Assembly (NCBI RefSeq): GCF_003208435.1
Contig: NZ_QKMF01000017.1
Location: 1 to 64,000 of the forward strand
Origin: Pelagimonas varians
Lineage (GTDB): Bacteria; Pseudomonadota; Alphaproteobacteria; Rhodobacterales; Rhodobacteraceae
DNA: 64,000 nucleotides
Direction of reading: 5' to 3'
Shown: one piece after another, positions 26,768 through 35,432 of the stretch
How the letters are laid out: each line of letters begins with the position of its first letter
Position numbering within the stretch: position 1 is the first letter of the stretch
Made by a program: the position numbers and the translations under genes
Notes under the pieces: model-generated
What the model was told of the DNA's origin: nothing
What the model saw: only the letters and a program-made list of their open reading frames with translations
The model's database searches: none

Positions 26768-27949
26768 CTATAGCCCGTCAAAGGCCCCCGGCTCCAATTC
26801 TTCCCAAAATGCAAATATCGCCTCGGCGTTCAGCGCCGACATCCAGCCATGGCTTTCAAAGTCATTGCGCAGCCCCGACGCGCCAAGTTGGTTTAAAAAC
26901 AAACGTTTGACCGCATCACGCTGTGTCGGAGAGCGCCCCGCAACCAACTCTTGCACCCGCTTCAGTCGGGCGGCCCGTGCGCTCACTTCGGCGCGCGGCG
27001 GGGCCTCGGGGGGTCCGTCGCTGCCAAAATCATCGCGCAGCGCGGCGCTCAGATAGCGGGCCGGACTTTTGACACCGCCTTGGGCGTCCACAAAGTCGAT
27101 CTTTTGCGCCACATGGTCCTCGCCATGCTGGCTGATCCATTGCCGCGCCAGACGGTCACTGACCCCCAAATCGCGCAGCCGCCCATAGACAAGCCCGCCC
27201 CGCACCCCTGCCCCGTCGTCAATGTTCATCATCGCCAGTTGCGGGTTGCGCTTGATCTTGAACCGGATGCCGCTGACGGCGCGGCCCATCTTGCGCACCT
27301 CCGGCTCGACCAGAATATCGCTGACCTTGTTGACCTCTGCCACCGCCGGTTTGATGATCTTGGCGTTCAGCTGTTTGTAGCTTTTGTAATAGTCGGACCC
27401 GTCGACGCCCATCAGCCGCCGGAACACATCCAGATCCCACCATCCGGTGCTGCCGGTGTTCACAAACCGAAAGCAGTTTTCATACAGCGCCAATGCGTGG
27501 CCGCCAGTAAACTGCCGCTGGATGTTCAGATTGATCAGCGCAAACACCTTGGGGTCATGCAGCTTTTCCGCCAGCGCCGGAGAATAGGCATATTCGCAAA
27601 TCCCGTCGCTAAGTTTGGCAAAGCTCAGCAGCGCCGAGACGCCCCATTCCTGCCGCCCCTTGTCGTCCAGCATATCCCATTCCGCCACGGTTTCGGCCAG
27701 CCCGCGCAACGCGGTTTTCAGCGTTTCGGTGTCGTTGGAATTATAGCCGATCATCAGGCACAGCGTGCGCGCATCAATCCGGTGACTGCCCTGCGTGACC
27801 AGTGTGTCATAGGCGTTCAGCAACAGCACATTGCTCAGCTTGCGTTGCAGCAGCGACAGCTTTCCCGACACGTGAATCGCGGCGACGTTCTTTTTAACGC
27901 TGTCACGGCGCAGGGCACCGGTTAAGTTATCCTTGGGAATCGGGTCCAT
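26768..27949 (-). CDS. rep: Replication initiator, Rep_3/RepB type
   Basis: The 393-residue protein resembles RepB/Rep_3 winged-helix plasmid initiators. Typical segments are HVSGKLSLLQRKLSNVLLLN near the N-terminus and LALYENCFRFVNTGSTGWWD in the middle, followed by a K-x-L-N-A-K-I-I-K-P-A-V-x-E-V-N stretch. It should bind the iteron-like repeats upstream (28038-28263) and open the origin. It is transcribed away from parAB, the divergent arrangement known for RepB-type Roseobacter replicons. A promoter with good spacing lies at 27973-28001. Plasmid versus chromid cannot be settled from this window. Confidence 0.87.
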   Translation of the reverse strand: MDPIPKDNLTGALRRDSVKKNVAAIHVSGKLSLLQRKLSNVLLLNAYDTLVTQGSHRIDARTLCLMIGYNSNDTETLKTALRGLAETVAEWDMLDDKGRQEWGVSALLSFAKLSDGICEYAYSPALAEKLHDPKVFALINLNIQRQFTGGHALALYENCFRFVNTGSTGWWDLDVFRRLMGVDGSDYYKSYKQLNAKIIKPAVAEVNKVSDILVEPEVRKMGRAVSGIRFKIKRNPQLAMMNIDDGAGVRGGLVYGRLRDLGVSDRLARQWISQHGEDHVAQKIDFVDAQGGVKSPARYLSAALRDDFGSDGPPEAPPRAEVSARAARLKRVQELVAGRSPTQRDAVKRLFLNQLGASGLRNDFESHGWMSALNAEAIFAFWEELEPGAFDGL

Positions 27950-27972
27950 CAGCTGCTCGTTATTTTTTCACC

Positions 27973-28001
27973 ATTATGGCATTTAAGGGACCTTGGAACA
28001 A
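27973..28001 (-). promoter_or_regulatory. Candidate rep promoter
   Basis: On the minus strand TTGTTC and CATAAT are separated by exactly 17 bp, and the -10 ends 24 bp from the rep start. It lies between the iterons and rep, as expected if Rep bound to iterons controls its own synthesis. Confidence 0.5.
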
Positions 28002-28037
28002 GATGTGTGCAGGTTCCTTTAATGCAGCGAACGGCCC

Positions 28038-28263
28038 CCTGTATATGGGTCCCCTTGTCGCGAAAGGAACCCAAATACAGGAGGCATACCACACGCGATC
28101 AGGCCAAACACCGCTCGAACGCGGCCAGATCAGGGCTAGAACAGCTTGGAATAGGCTCTCCCGCGCTTTGGTACCGCCTCCCCCGCGAATCGGGGCCCTT
28201 TGTCCCGAATTCAGGTTCCATTGGTCCTGCATTCGGGTGCCTATGGCCCTGTATACGGGTCCC
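28038..28263. repeat. Iteron-like 16-bp repeats: candidate replication origin
   Basis: Five related 16-mers fit CCTGNATNYGGGTNCC. They are CCTGTATATGGGTCCC (28038, +), CCTGTATTTGGGTTCC (28066-28081, -), CCTGAATTCGGGACAA (28200-28215, -, weakest), CCTGCATTCGGGTGCC (28226, +) and CCTGTATACGGGTCCC (28248, +). The last two are 22 bp apart, about two helical turns. They fill the intergenic gap between rep and parA. Mixed orientation differs from simple tandem iterons. I did not find a clear DnaA box or AT-rich unwinding block, though 28280-28320 is AT-rich. Confidence 0.72.
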
Positions 28264-28288
28264 CATACCTATATAAGCCACTGATAGT

Positions 28289-28318
28289 TTGACTTTTTTG
28301 AACCACAAAGATTCTAAA
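28289..28318 (+). promoter_or_regulatory. Candidate parAB promoter
   Basis: TTGACT at 28289 and TCTAAA at 28313 are 18 bp apart, in the AT-rich stretch just past the last iteron. The -10 match is only moderate. Confidence 0.4.
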
Positions 28319-28477
28319 GTCCTGAAAGACTCTCAACCTTTGTCGTGCCCTTTTTCTTTGGATTAGGATCAGAAGCGGTAAAAAACGCAGGATATCCACA
28401 TCGCGATTCCCTTTTGCCCCACCATGTGCGATAGTTCCCCGCATATAACGCAGAATTGCGAACATCATGAGGAACGC

Positions 28478-29869
28478 ATGAACTCCGCAGGCAAAACCCC
28501 TCCCCCGCCCTATTTCAACATCGACCCCAAGGCCGCCGCTGACAAGCTCTCCGAGCCTATCACCACAGCGCGATTCGCCAAAGCCGCCGCATTTGCCAAC
28601 AAGGGCAGCACCGATTTGGCCAAGCGCGGGTATATGCCCGACGGCAAGAAACGCCTGCGCCGGTTTTCCACATGGGAAGTCTGCCGCTACCTGATCCCTG
28701 TCGCGCCCGCGCATTTCCGGCGGGTGTTGAAATCCCATCCCGATCTGCCTCAGGGCACTGGCGAAAGCGGATCAAAATGGTTCAGCCTCGAGGATGTTCT
28801 CAAGCTACGTGATCACTTCGCCTCCGAGGGGGTCAGCACCCGCGAATACCGCCCTTACCGCCCCGAAGGCGCGGCGGCCAAAACCGTGGCTGTGGCCAAC
28901 TTCAAAGGCGGGGTTGGCAAAACCTCGACCTGTGCGCATCTGGCGATGTCTGCGGCGCTGGACGGTTACAAGGTTTTGGTGATTGATCTTGACAGTCAGG
29001 GGTCCATGACCTCGATCATGGGCGGCACTGTCACCGACGAATGGCAAACCGCCTTTCCACTTTTGGCCAAGCATTTCGCCACCCATATGCTGGCTGAAAA
29101 CAAGGTTCGCGAAGCTGCTGGTCAGGCCCCCCTGCCCTTCGATGAAACCCTGACAGAGGCGTTGAATTTCGACGCCAAGCAAGTGATCCAATCCACCCAT
29201 TGGCCCAATATCGATTTGATCGGCGCGCAGCTGAATCTTTATTGGGCGGAATTTCAGGTGCCGGTCTGGCGGATGCAATCGGGCAGCTGGCCGTTGTGGG
29301 ACGCGCTGAACGGTTTCCTTGAATCCGAAGGTCTCTTGGATGAATACGACCTGATTTTTCTCGATACCCCCCCTGCCCTCGGCTATCTGACCATCAACGC
29401 CCTTTCTGCCGCTGACATCCTTTTGGTGCCGCTTGGCGCGTCCTTTTTGGAATTTGACAGCACGGGCCGGTTTTTTGACATGCTCTATTCCACTTTCGCC
29501 AGCATCGAAGACGGTGAAAACGCCATGCGCCGCCGTGAAGGGCTTGAGGAAGTGCGCTTTGAATGGGACGCCGTGCGCGCGCTGATCACCCGCTTTGATG
29601 CGGCTCAGCAGACCGATCTGGCCAATGTCATTCAGGCTTATTTCGGCGATTTCATGACAACCTACCGGCAGGATTTCACCGCCATGGTGGGGCAGGCGGG
29701 CGAACAGGTTTCCGGCATCTATGAGGCTGATTACCGCGAGTTCAACCGCGACACCTATGTGCGCGGACGCGAGGCGTTTGACCGCACATGGGCCGAGGTC
29801 AAAGAGCTGATTCTGGGGGCGTGGTGGCGCGATGTTAACATGCCGGACGATGCACAAAGGGAGGAGTAA
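28478..29869 (+). CDS. parA: ParA-type partition ATPase
   Basis: The 463-residue protein has an N-terminal DNA-binding region (about 1-120) and a C-terminal ParA/MinD ATPase. The deviant Walker A is FKGGVGKTST, Walker B-like segments are VLVIDLDSQGS and LIFLDTPPALG. It drives segregation of the replicon with ParB and, being a long-form ParA, probably represses its own promoter. ATG 28478 follows GAGGAA at short spacing. An in-frame ATG 28424 would add 18 residues of low coding character. parB follows after 3 bp. Confidence 0.92.
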   Translation: MNSAGKTPPPPYFNIDPKAAADKLSEPITTARFAKAAAFANKGSTDLAKRGYMPDGKKRLRRFSTWEVCRYLIPVAPAHFRRVLKSHPDLPQGTGESGSKWFSLEDVLKLRDHFASEGVSTREYRPYRPEGAAAKTVAVANFKGGVGKTSTCAHLAMSAALDGYKVLVIDLDSQGSMTSIMGGTVTDEWQTAFPLLAKHFATHMLAENKVREAAGQAPLPFDETLTEALNFDAKQVIQSTHWPNIDLIGAQLNLYWAEFQVPVWRMQSGSWPLWDALNGFLESEGLLDEYDLIFLDTPPALGYLTINALSAADILLVPLGASFLEFDSTGRFFDMLYSTFASIEDGENAMRRREGLEEVRFEWDAVRALITRFDAAQQTDLANVIQAYFGDFMTTYRQDFTAMVGQAGEQVSGIYEADYREFNRDTYVRGREAFDRTWAEVKELILGAWWRDVNMPDDAQREE

Positions 29870-29872
29870 CCC

Positions 29873-30967
29873 ATGGCCAAGCGTAGAAAACTAAGCGCAC
29901 CCTCGACCGAAGATTTGACCCGCATGGAAGAGGAGTTTCGCCGCGAAACCTCCTCGGCCTCGGCGATGGCCCCGATTGCGCAGGTCGCGGCCGAGGCGGC
30001 GCGGTCGGTGCCGGTCACCGACCCCGATGTACGCGCCGAAAATGCCCGCAACGCGGTGTCGGCCAAGGTGCTTCGCGACAGCGAAGCCGCTGGCCTGTTG
30101 ATCCGCGAAATCCCTTTGGAGCAGATCAATCCCGAGGACATGGTCCGCGATCGCGCGATGCTGGCCGAAGATGACATGATGGAGCTGCGCACCTCGATTG
30201 CTGCCAATGGCTTGCGCTTGCCGATCGAACTGTATGAGCTGGCTGAACCTGTTGGCGACTGCCGTTTCGGTATCCTGTCCGGGTATCGTCGGTTCAAGGC
30301 GGTCAGTGCCCTTTTGGCCCTGACGGCGGATGCGAAATACAGCACGATCAAATCCCTGATTCGTCAGCCCGGATCTGTGCCCGAAGCCTTTGCCGCTATG
30401 GTCGAAGAAAACGAAGTTCGTGCCGGTCTCAGCCCGTTTGAGCGCGGTCGTATTTCATCGTTGGCGGTGCAGATGGGGGTCTTTGCCAGCACCGAAGAAG
30501 CGGTGAATGCGATGTTCTCAGCTGCCTCCAAGGCGAAACGGTCCAAGATTCGCAGCTTTGCTCTCATTTTCGAAGAGCTTGGTGATTTGATGGCCTTCCC
30601 TGAAGCTCTGTCTGAAAAGCAGGGTTTGCGGTTGTCAGCGGCGCTTCGCGGTGGTGCTGAGGCGGCATTGCGTGACAATTTGGGCAGCGTCATCGTTGAG
30701 GAGGCTGAGGCAGAGTGGGCGGTGTTGGAGCCGCAAATTGCCAAGTTCGAAGACCTGTCACGCGATGTGAAACGCGGGGGGCGTCCGGCCAAAAAGCGGG
30801 TCGGAAGTGGCGCAACCGACGGGGTGAAAACATCGACCGGTTTTTCGATCAGGCGTGAGGAAGATAGCCGCGGTTATCTTATCCGTATTGGGGGTCGCAA
30901 GGTCGACCATGAGATGATCGACACGCTGATTCTGGAGCTTCAGCGTCTGCTGGAAGCCCCGAAATAG
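29873..30967 (+). CDS. parB: ParB-type partition protein
   Basis: The 364-residue protein matches plasmid ParB proteins. The ParB/Srx-type N-domain has IREIPLEQINPEDMVRDRAM and the GYRRFKAV box 2. The segment MVEENEVRAGLSPFERGR is the typical E-N-x-R-x-x-L-S-x-x-E motif, followed by helix-turn-helix and C-terminal dimerisation parts. A strong GGAGGAG site overlaps the end of parA. A parS site was not identified. Confidence 0.9.
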   Translation: MAKRRKLSAPSTEDLTRMEEEFRRETSSASAMAPIAQVAAEAARSVPVTDPDVRAENARNAVSAKVLRDSEAAGLLIREIPLEQINPEDMVRDRAMLAEDDMMELRTSIAANGLRLPIELYELAEPVGDCRFGILSGYRRFKAVSALLALTADAKYSTIKSLIRQPGSVPEAFAAMVEENEVRAGLSPFERGRISSLAVQMGVFASTEEAVNAMFSAASKAKRSKIRSFALIFEELGDLMAFPEALSEKQGLRLSAALRGGAEAALRDNLGSVIVEEAEAEWAVLEPQIAKFEDLSRDVKRGGRPAKKRVGSGATDGVKTSTGFSIRREEDSRGYLIRIGGRKVDHEMIDTLILELQRLLEAPK

Positions 30968-30973
30968 AGCGGG

Positions 30974-30990
30974 GGTTTCGCGGCGAAACC
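30974..30990. terminator. Hairpin terminator between parB and the caspase-like gene
   Basis: GGTTTCG-CGG-CGAAACC is followed by TCGGTTTATTTT. It starts 7 bp after the parB stop and separates it from the convergent protease gene, so it may act in both directions. Confidence 0.65.
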
Positions 30991-30995
30991 TCGGT

Positions 30996-33116
30996 TTATT
31001 TTAGCGGGCGGGTATCAATGTCAAAGTGCATCAGCACCGGGCGTTTGGCACTTTGTTCAGGCGCGCCAATCGGGACAGCAGCCCGAAGGGTGTCGCCGAA
31101 ACCGGCATCTATCAGGGACTGAGCAAGAAAAGACCGACCGGCGGCGCGCATTACCGGCAGTTCGGTTTGGGCGAGGAAGCCGAAATCCTCGACCGCCATG
31201 TGGGTTTCAGCAGGGGTTATAAACAGCATCATCCTATCACGGCCAAAGCTGTCGGCTGTGATTCTGAGCAGCCCTTGTTTCAAGGTGTCGCCGGATTGCA
31301 GCCGCCCTTTGAACATATGCGTGATCGAATAATCACTGCCAATATATAGCAGGTTGAGATCGACGGGACCGTCATCTTGGTTGCGGGCGAGAATATGCAC
31401 TTCGTCGCCGGGCACCAAGCGCGGCACGGGGATGGTTTCCAGCCTGTCCAGTCCGGGTGTGCCGGTCGTGCGAGTCTGCAATGTGACCTCGACGTCCAAC
31501 CCGGTTGCATCTGCCGCACGGCCCAGTTTCAACAAGTTCTGAACTTTGCTGATGCGTGAAAACGTGTCGACCAGATCAAGGGCCAGCTGTTCATTTGACT
31601 TGTCGGTGGTTGTGATTGTCGGGCTTCGCATGATGTCCAAATCGCTGGCATACCCGCTACCGGCCAGAACCCGGATTTCGTTTCTGGCGCTGTCGATGGT
31701 CAACTGTAAATCAGCAGAGTCGGCGGGTGAGACAAAGACCACGCGCGGCGGCATTAAGCTTTGGGCGGCCGCAAAATCCAAGGCCTGCATGAGAGCGGCG
31801 CGGGCAGGGGTATCGCCGGCAGACCCCATTGGGGGGAGGGCGATGCTCATGGAAAAATTCACTGTCTCCTCAGTACGCCGAGCATAGCCCCCATTGGGGA
31901 TATCGGAAGTTGTAATAGCGGGATGCCCATCCTCTTCTACTGCAATCAACGTCGACCCGAATGTATCAACCGTATCAACCGCCGCGATCCCGATGGCGCC
32001 GGAAATAGGATCGGTCGGGGCCGCCAATAGGGCCAGCCGTTCGCCAGGCTCCAACCGGTGCAACAGGCCAGCAGAAAGGGTGAGCGCGCCGCTATCAGAA
32101 ACAGTGACGGGCCACTGTTGGATGCTGCTGGCACCGCCGGTATCAAAGACCGGAAGGTCAAGATCGCCTACAAACATCGGGGTCGATTGCGCCCGCCTTT
32201 CAGTGGCGTATTTTCGCAATATTTCCTGACCCAACTGGCGGTAGGAAATGCCGGAATTTGAAGCCAGAGTTTCAAACAGGGTATAGGTAAAAACACCTTG
32301 AGACCGACGGCCCGGTTTGCCGCGCGGTAGGCGCTTTTCCGGTGTGGATTCATTGGACTGGGCGGCGAAAAAGGCAATAAAATCGCCTTGATCGGGCAGG
32401 GTGCTTGGCGGGATGTCTATGGGCGCTTCGTCTTGGGCGCGCGGGTTGACGGAGCGGGTCAGAGTTACATGCGTGGCTTGGTCCAGCGCAGCGCGCGGCA
32501 CGCCAAGCGCTGTAGGGTCCAGTTTGCGCATCCGCAGGTCTTCGCCGGCGTTTGCAGCGCGGGTCACGGTGCCGGAATGACAGCTGTCAAACACCGCCCA
32601 GACCGTGGCCCCTGTGGCGCGCAGCGTGCTTATCATCTGACCGATCTCATCGTCGATCAAGGCATTTTGCACGCTGCCCGCAGTGTCATTCCAAAGACCG
32701 ATGTCAGAGGGCAAAAAGAGTTCGTCCAGCCCGTCCAGTTCGCTTTCGGGATCTTGCGCGGGGGCCTGCGTGCCGTGACCGGAAAAGTGCAGATAGACAA
32801 AATCATCGGGCTGAAGGCGGGTCGCCAAAACGGCCATTTCAGTGCGGATGTTCGCCAAAGTCGGTTCTTGGCCACCGGCGACACCATCAGCTAGAACGGT
32901 GATGTTTTCAGCGTCAAATGGAACCGCTGGATTTGTGGTCAAATAGCCGCGAACCAAATCGACATCATTGGCCGGGCCAACGAGCCAGAACCGTTCGTCC
33001 AGATTTGGATAGGTCGAGGCCCCGATTAGCAAAGCATGGTTTTCACGGGCAAAAACGGGTGTTGTGACAAGGGCGGCGGCGGTGACCCAGCCTGCTATAA
33101 AAGACAAAAAACGCAT
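30996..33116 (-). CDS. Exported caspase-like (C14/metacaspase) protease
   Basis: The 706-residue protein has a Sec signal (cleavage near VFA-R) and an N-terminal caspase-like domain. The catalytic dyad is visible as H114 in LHFSGHGTQAP and C179 in FDSCHSGT. ENHALLIGASTY matches the first strand of the family. The C-terminal half (about 500-690) includes a beta-rich part like DUF4384 (LVPGDEVHILARNQDDGPVD), common in exported bacterial caspase homologues. It is predicted to act outside the cytoplasm. It is 13 bp downstream of a small exported protein and convergent with parB. Processing site and substrate are unknown. Confidence 0.88.
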   Translation of the reverse strand: MRFLSFIAGWVTAAALVTTPVFARENHALLIGASTYPNLDERFWLVGPANDVDLVRGYLTTNPAVPFDAENITVLADGVAGGQEPTLANIRTEMAVLATRLQPDDFVYLHFSGHGTQAPAQDPESELDGLDELFLPSDIGLWNDTAGSVQNALIDDEIGQMISTLRATGATVWAVFDSCHSGTVTRAANAGEDLRMRKLDPTALGVPRAALDQATHVTLTRSVNPRAQDEAPIDIPPSTLPDQGDFIAFFAAQSNESTPEKRLPRGKPGRRSQGVFTYTLFETLASNSGISYRQLGQEILRKYATERRAQSTPMFVGDLDLPVFDTGGASSIQQWPVTVSDSGALTLSAGLLHRLEPGERLALLAAPTDPISGAIGIAAVDTVDTFGSTLIAVEEDGHPAITTSDIPNGGYARRTEETVNFSMSIALPPMGSAGDTPARAALMQALDFAAAQSLMPPRVVFVSPADSADLQLTIDSARNEIRVLAGSGYASDLDIMRSPTITTTDKSNEQLALDLVDTFSRISKVQNLLKLGRAADATGLDVEVTLQTRTTGTPGLDRLETIPVPRLVPGDEVHILARNQDDGPVDLNLLYIGSDYSITHMFKGRLQSGDTLKQGLLRITADSFGRDRMMLFITPAETHMAVEDFGFLAQTELPVMRAAGRSFLAQSLIDAGFGDTLRAAVPIGAPEQSAKRPVLMHFDIDTRPLK

Positions 33117-33129
33117 GGAAGGACTGTCC

Positions 33130-33759
33130 TCAATTGCTCATCAGGGAATAGCGGCCACTGCGGGCAGACTGGTTCACGACGGTGATTGAATAGGTGTCGT
33201 TTTGTTTGGGGTGCCAACCACAATAGGCCACCGCGCTGATGTCGGTGTCCGAGCACACCAGCCGTTTTTTCGCGTCATGGATCATCAGGTTCAGGTCAGT
33301 ACCGGAAGCGCCTTCGACATAGATTTCAGCGTATTTTCCACCGGAAAAGGTGATCGAAGGGTAAACGTCGCGACCTTTGGCTTTGATTTTGACAATGGAA
33401 TAAACCGGTCCGGTGGAAACGCCTTTGCTGCGGGCGGCTTTTATGTCTTCTGCCAGATCTTCCAGCGCCGGATCGCCAGCGATCAAGGGGGCGGCGGCAG
33501 CCAGCATCGCGTCGGCGTCCAGCAAGGGCAGGGCGGGGGCGACAGTGCCGCCCTCAGGGGCCAGGGTTCCGGCGGAGAGAGGAATGGATTTGCGCAGCTG
33601 CGCGGCGGCCAGAATATAGAGCGGCTCGGCCTCATCGACGCCCATTTGAAAAAGCGTAAAGGAGGTCTGGATCCGTTTCAAAGCCGGTTCCTGAGCGGCG
33701 GCCACAGTGCATAAACAACTGGCCAGAGCAGCAGAGAGAAGAACGGAAAAACGGGTCAT
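33130..33759 (-). CDS. Small exported protein, paralogue of the protein at 39751, upstream of the caspase-like protease
   Basis: The 209-residue protein has a Sec signal ending near AAA-Q. Its N-terminal part has EAEPLYILAAAQLRKSI and ALEDLAEDIKAARSKG. The protein at 39751-40107 has matching segments, RDEPLLILAAMRLRATL and ALTGIVEDVTAESARR, so the two share a helical domain. The C-terminal part is a beta-rich domain of about 90 residues with two cysteines (LVCSDTD and AYCGWHP). It is extended with phrases like VYPSITFSGGKYAEIYV, resembling exported pre-peptidase-like beta domains. Co-transcribed with the caspase-like gene, it could be its partner, inhibitor or substrate. The family is not recognised. 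Confidence 0.75.
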   Translation of the reverse strand: MTRFSVLLSAALASCLCTVAAAQEPALKRIQTSFTLFQMGVDEAEPLYILAAAQLRKSIPLSAGTLAPEGGTVAPALPLLDADAMLAAAAPLIAGDPALEDLAEDIKAARSKGVSTGPVYSIVKIKAKGRDVYPSITFSGGKYAEIYVEGASGTDLNLMIHDAKKRLVCSDTDISAVAYCGWHPKQNDTYSITVVNQSARSGRYSLMSN

Positions 33760-33937
33760 GGCACGCTCCTGATCTAAACGATGTCTTCATAATTTGTGAC
33801 AGCTGGGCGATTTTAGCAAGGAAACGCTGGTTTGTGCCGGAATATTCGAATGGGCGGGGGTGTCCGCAAAAGGCTTTGCGATTCAAAAACCTTGGCCTAC
33901 AGTTGGGGCACGCCTTAATCTGTCTGAGGGTCGGCCT

Positions 33938-35410
33938 GTGCCATTGCGCTTCAATACCTTGAAAACGATCAGTTTTGCCCTGTTGGTTCTGGCGGGCTGC
34001 GCTGCGGTGAACGCCCCGATCAACGTGCCGAAAACAGACGGGTTAAATGCGCCGATTGTGCGGATCGATGCGGCGTCCCTTCCGCAAGACGACCTGTTCA
34101 TCGGGTTGGCCTTTTCAGGGGGTGGAATGCGGGCTTCGGCCTTCGCGCACGGGATGATAGAGGCGCTGCAAGATATTGGAAAGACGCCGGAAAACCCCTA
34201 TGGACTACTGCCACATGTGCGGCTGGTCACGGGGGTTTCTGGCGGGTCGGTGACGGCGGCGCATTTCGGATTGAACGGGCCAAAGGGGGTTGCGGGCTAT
34301 CGCGAGCGGTATCTGGTAACCAACGCGGAAAAATACATGGCCAACAAGGCCTATAATCCAGTGACCTTGGCGCGGGGGCTGTCGGGCGGGGCCAATGGGC
34401 GTAAAACCTTTGGGCGCTACTTGGATGAAACCCTGTTTCACGGCGCAAGTTTCGGCGATTTGGCCCAGCGGTCTGATATTCTGACGTGGATCAATGCGGC
34501 AGATGTGGCCAGCGAAACCAGTTTTCTCTTCTCGCCGGAAACCTTTGATGCGCTGTGCAGCGATCTGGCGTCTTTGCCGGTGTCAGAGGCGGTTGCGGCT
34601 TCGGCGGCCTTTCCGCTGGTGTTTAGCCCGATTGTGCTGAAGGCGCATTCAGAGCGCTGCACCTACCAAGAGCCGGACTGGCTGACCGCCGCGCGGTATA
34701 ATCCTGAATCTACGGCGACGATGAAGGCGCATGGCAAGGTTTTGGAAAACTATGCAGATGCGGAAAAAGTCAAATATGTCAAATTGTTGGACGGCGGAAT
34801 TACCGATAATTTCGGTACAGTGGCGCTGGCAGTGGCACGGGCAAAATCGCAAAATCAATATGGCCCGCTAAGCGAAGAACAAGCAGTCCGGGTGCGCAAT
34901 TTCCTGTTTCTGGTCGCCAATGCCGGCGTTGAAAAAGATCCGGCTTGGGCGAACCGCCAGCGCGGACCGGGGGGCGTGGGGCTGGGGCGGGCGATTGTGC
35001 AAAGCGCGATGAATTCGGCGACGCGCACGGCCTATGACGCCATGCGGCTGACGTTGGAAGATTGGCACGCCGATGTGGTCGATTACCGATGTGGCCTGCC
35101 CGCCGCGCGGGTTAAGGCGCTACGTGGAAGTCTGGCCGGATGGGACTGTCGGGACGTTAAAATGTTCGTTGGTGTTGCCTCGTTTGAGGAGCTGCCCGAA
35201 GAGATGCAGGCGGAGCTGAACACCATCCCCACGCGGTTAAAACTGAAGGTGGATCAGGTGGATCTGGCGATCGAAGCGGGCCGTATGGCGACGCGGATGA
35301 ACCCTGAATTCAACGGGCTGATCCATGCGGCGGGGTTTGCGGCACCCGTGGGGGCGGCACAGGGCGGCACCCAGATCAAGCCGGTGCGGATTACGCCGGT
35401 TCGCAATTGA
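33938..35410 (+). CDS. Patatin-like phospholipase lipoprotein
   Basis: The 490-residue protein is a patatin-like lipid acyl hydrolase. It has the oxyanion loop GGGMR (61-65), the nucleophile elbow G-V-S101-G-G and the catalytic Asp in LLDGGITDN (D285). It starts with a lipoprotein signal (SFALLVLAGC, lipidated Cys21, next residue Ala), which predicts anchoring in the outer membrane facing the periplasm. GTG 33938 is chosen because GAGGG lies 7 nt upstream and the lipobox then sits at a normal distance; the longer frame from 33860 has no ribosome site. It heads an operon with the TPR-like gene (22 bp gap) and is divergent from the caspase operon. Confidence 0.87.
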   Translation: MPLRFNTLKTISFALLVLAGCAAVNAPINVPKTDGLNAPIVRIDAASLPQDDLFIGLAFSGGGMRASAFAHGMIEALQDIGKTPENPYGLLPHVRLVTGVSGGSVTAAHFGLNGPKGVAGYRERYLVTNAEKYMANKAYNPVTLARGLSGGANGRKTFGRYLDETLFHGASFGDLAQRSDILTWINAADVASETSFLFSPETFDALCSDLASLPVSEAVAASAAFPLVFSPIVLKAHSERCTYQEPDWLTAARYNPESTATMKAHGKVLENYADAEKVKYVKLLDGGITDNFGTVALAVARAKSQNQYGPLSEEQAVRVRNFLFLVANAGVEKDPAWANRQRGPGGVGLGRAIVQSAMNSATRTAYDAMRLTLEDWHADVVDYRCGLPAARVKALRGSLAGWDCRDVKMFVGVASFEELPEEMQAELNTIPTRLKLKVDQVDLAIEAGRMATRMNPEFNGLIHAAGFAAPVGAAQGGTQIKPVRITPVRN

Positions 35411-35432
35411 CACCCAAAGCGGGGGAGGGGGC

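Noticed and set aside
26951-27925. 324-codon plus-strand frame opposite rep
   Set aside because: Shadow frame without motifs; the minus strand matches Rep_3 initiators.
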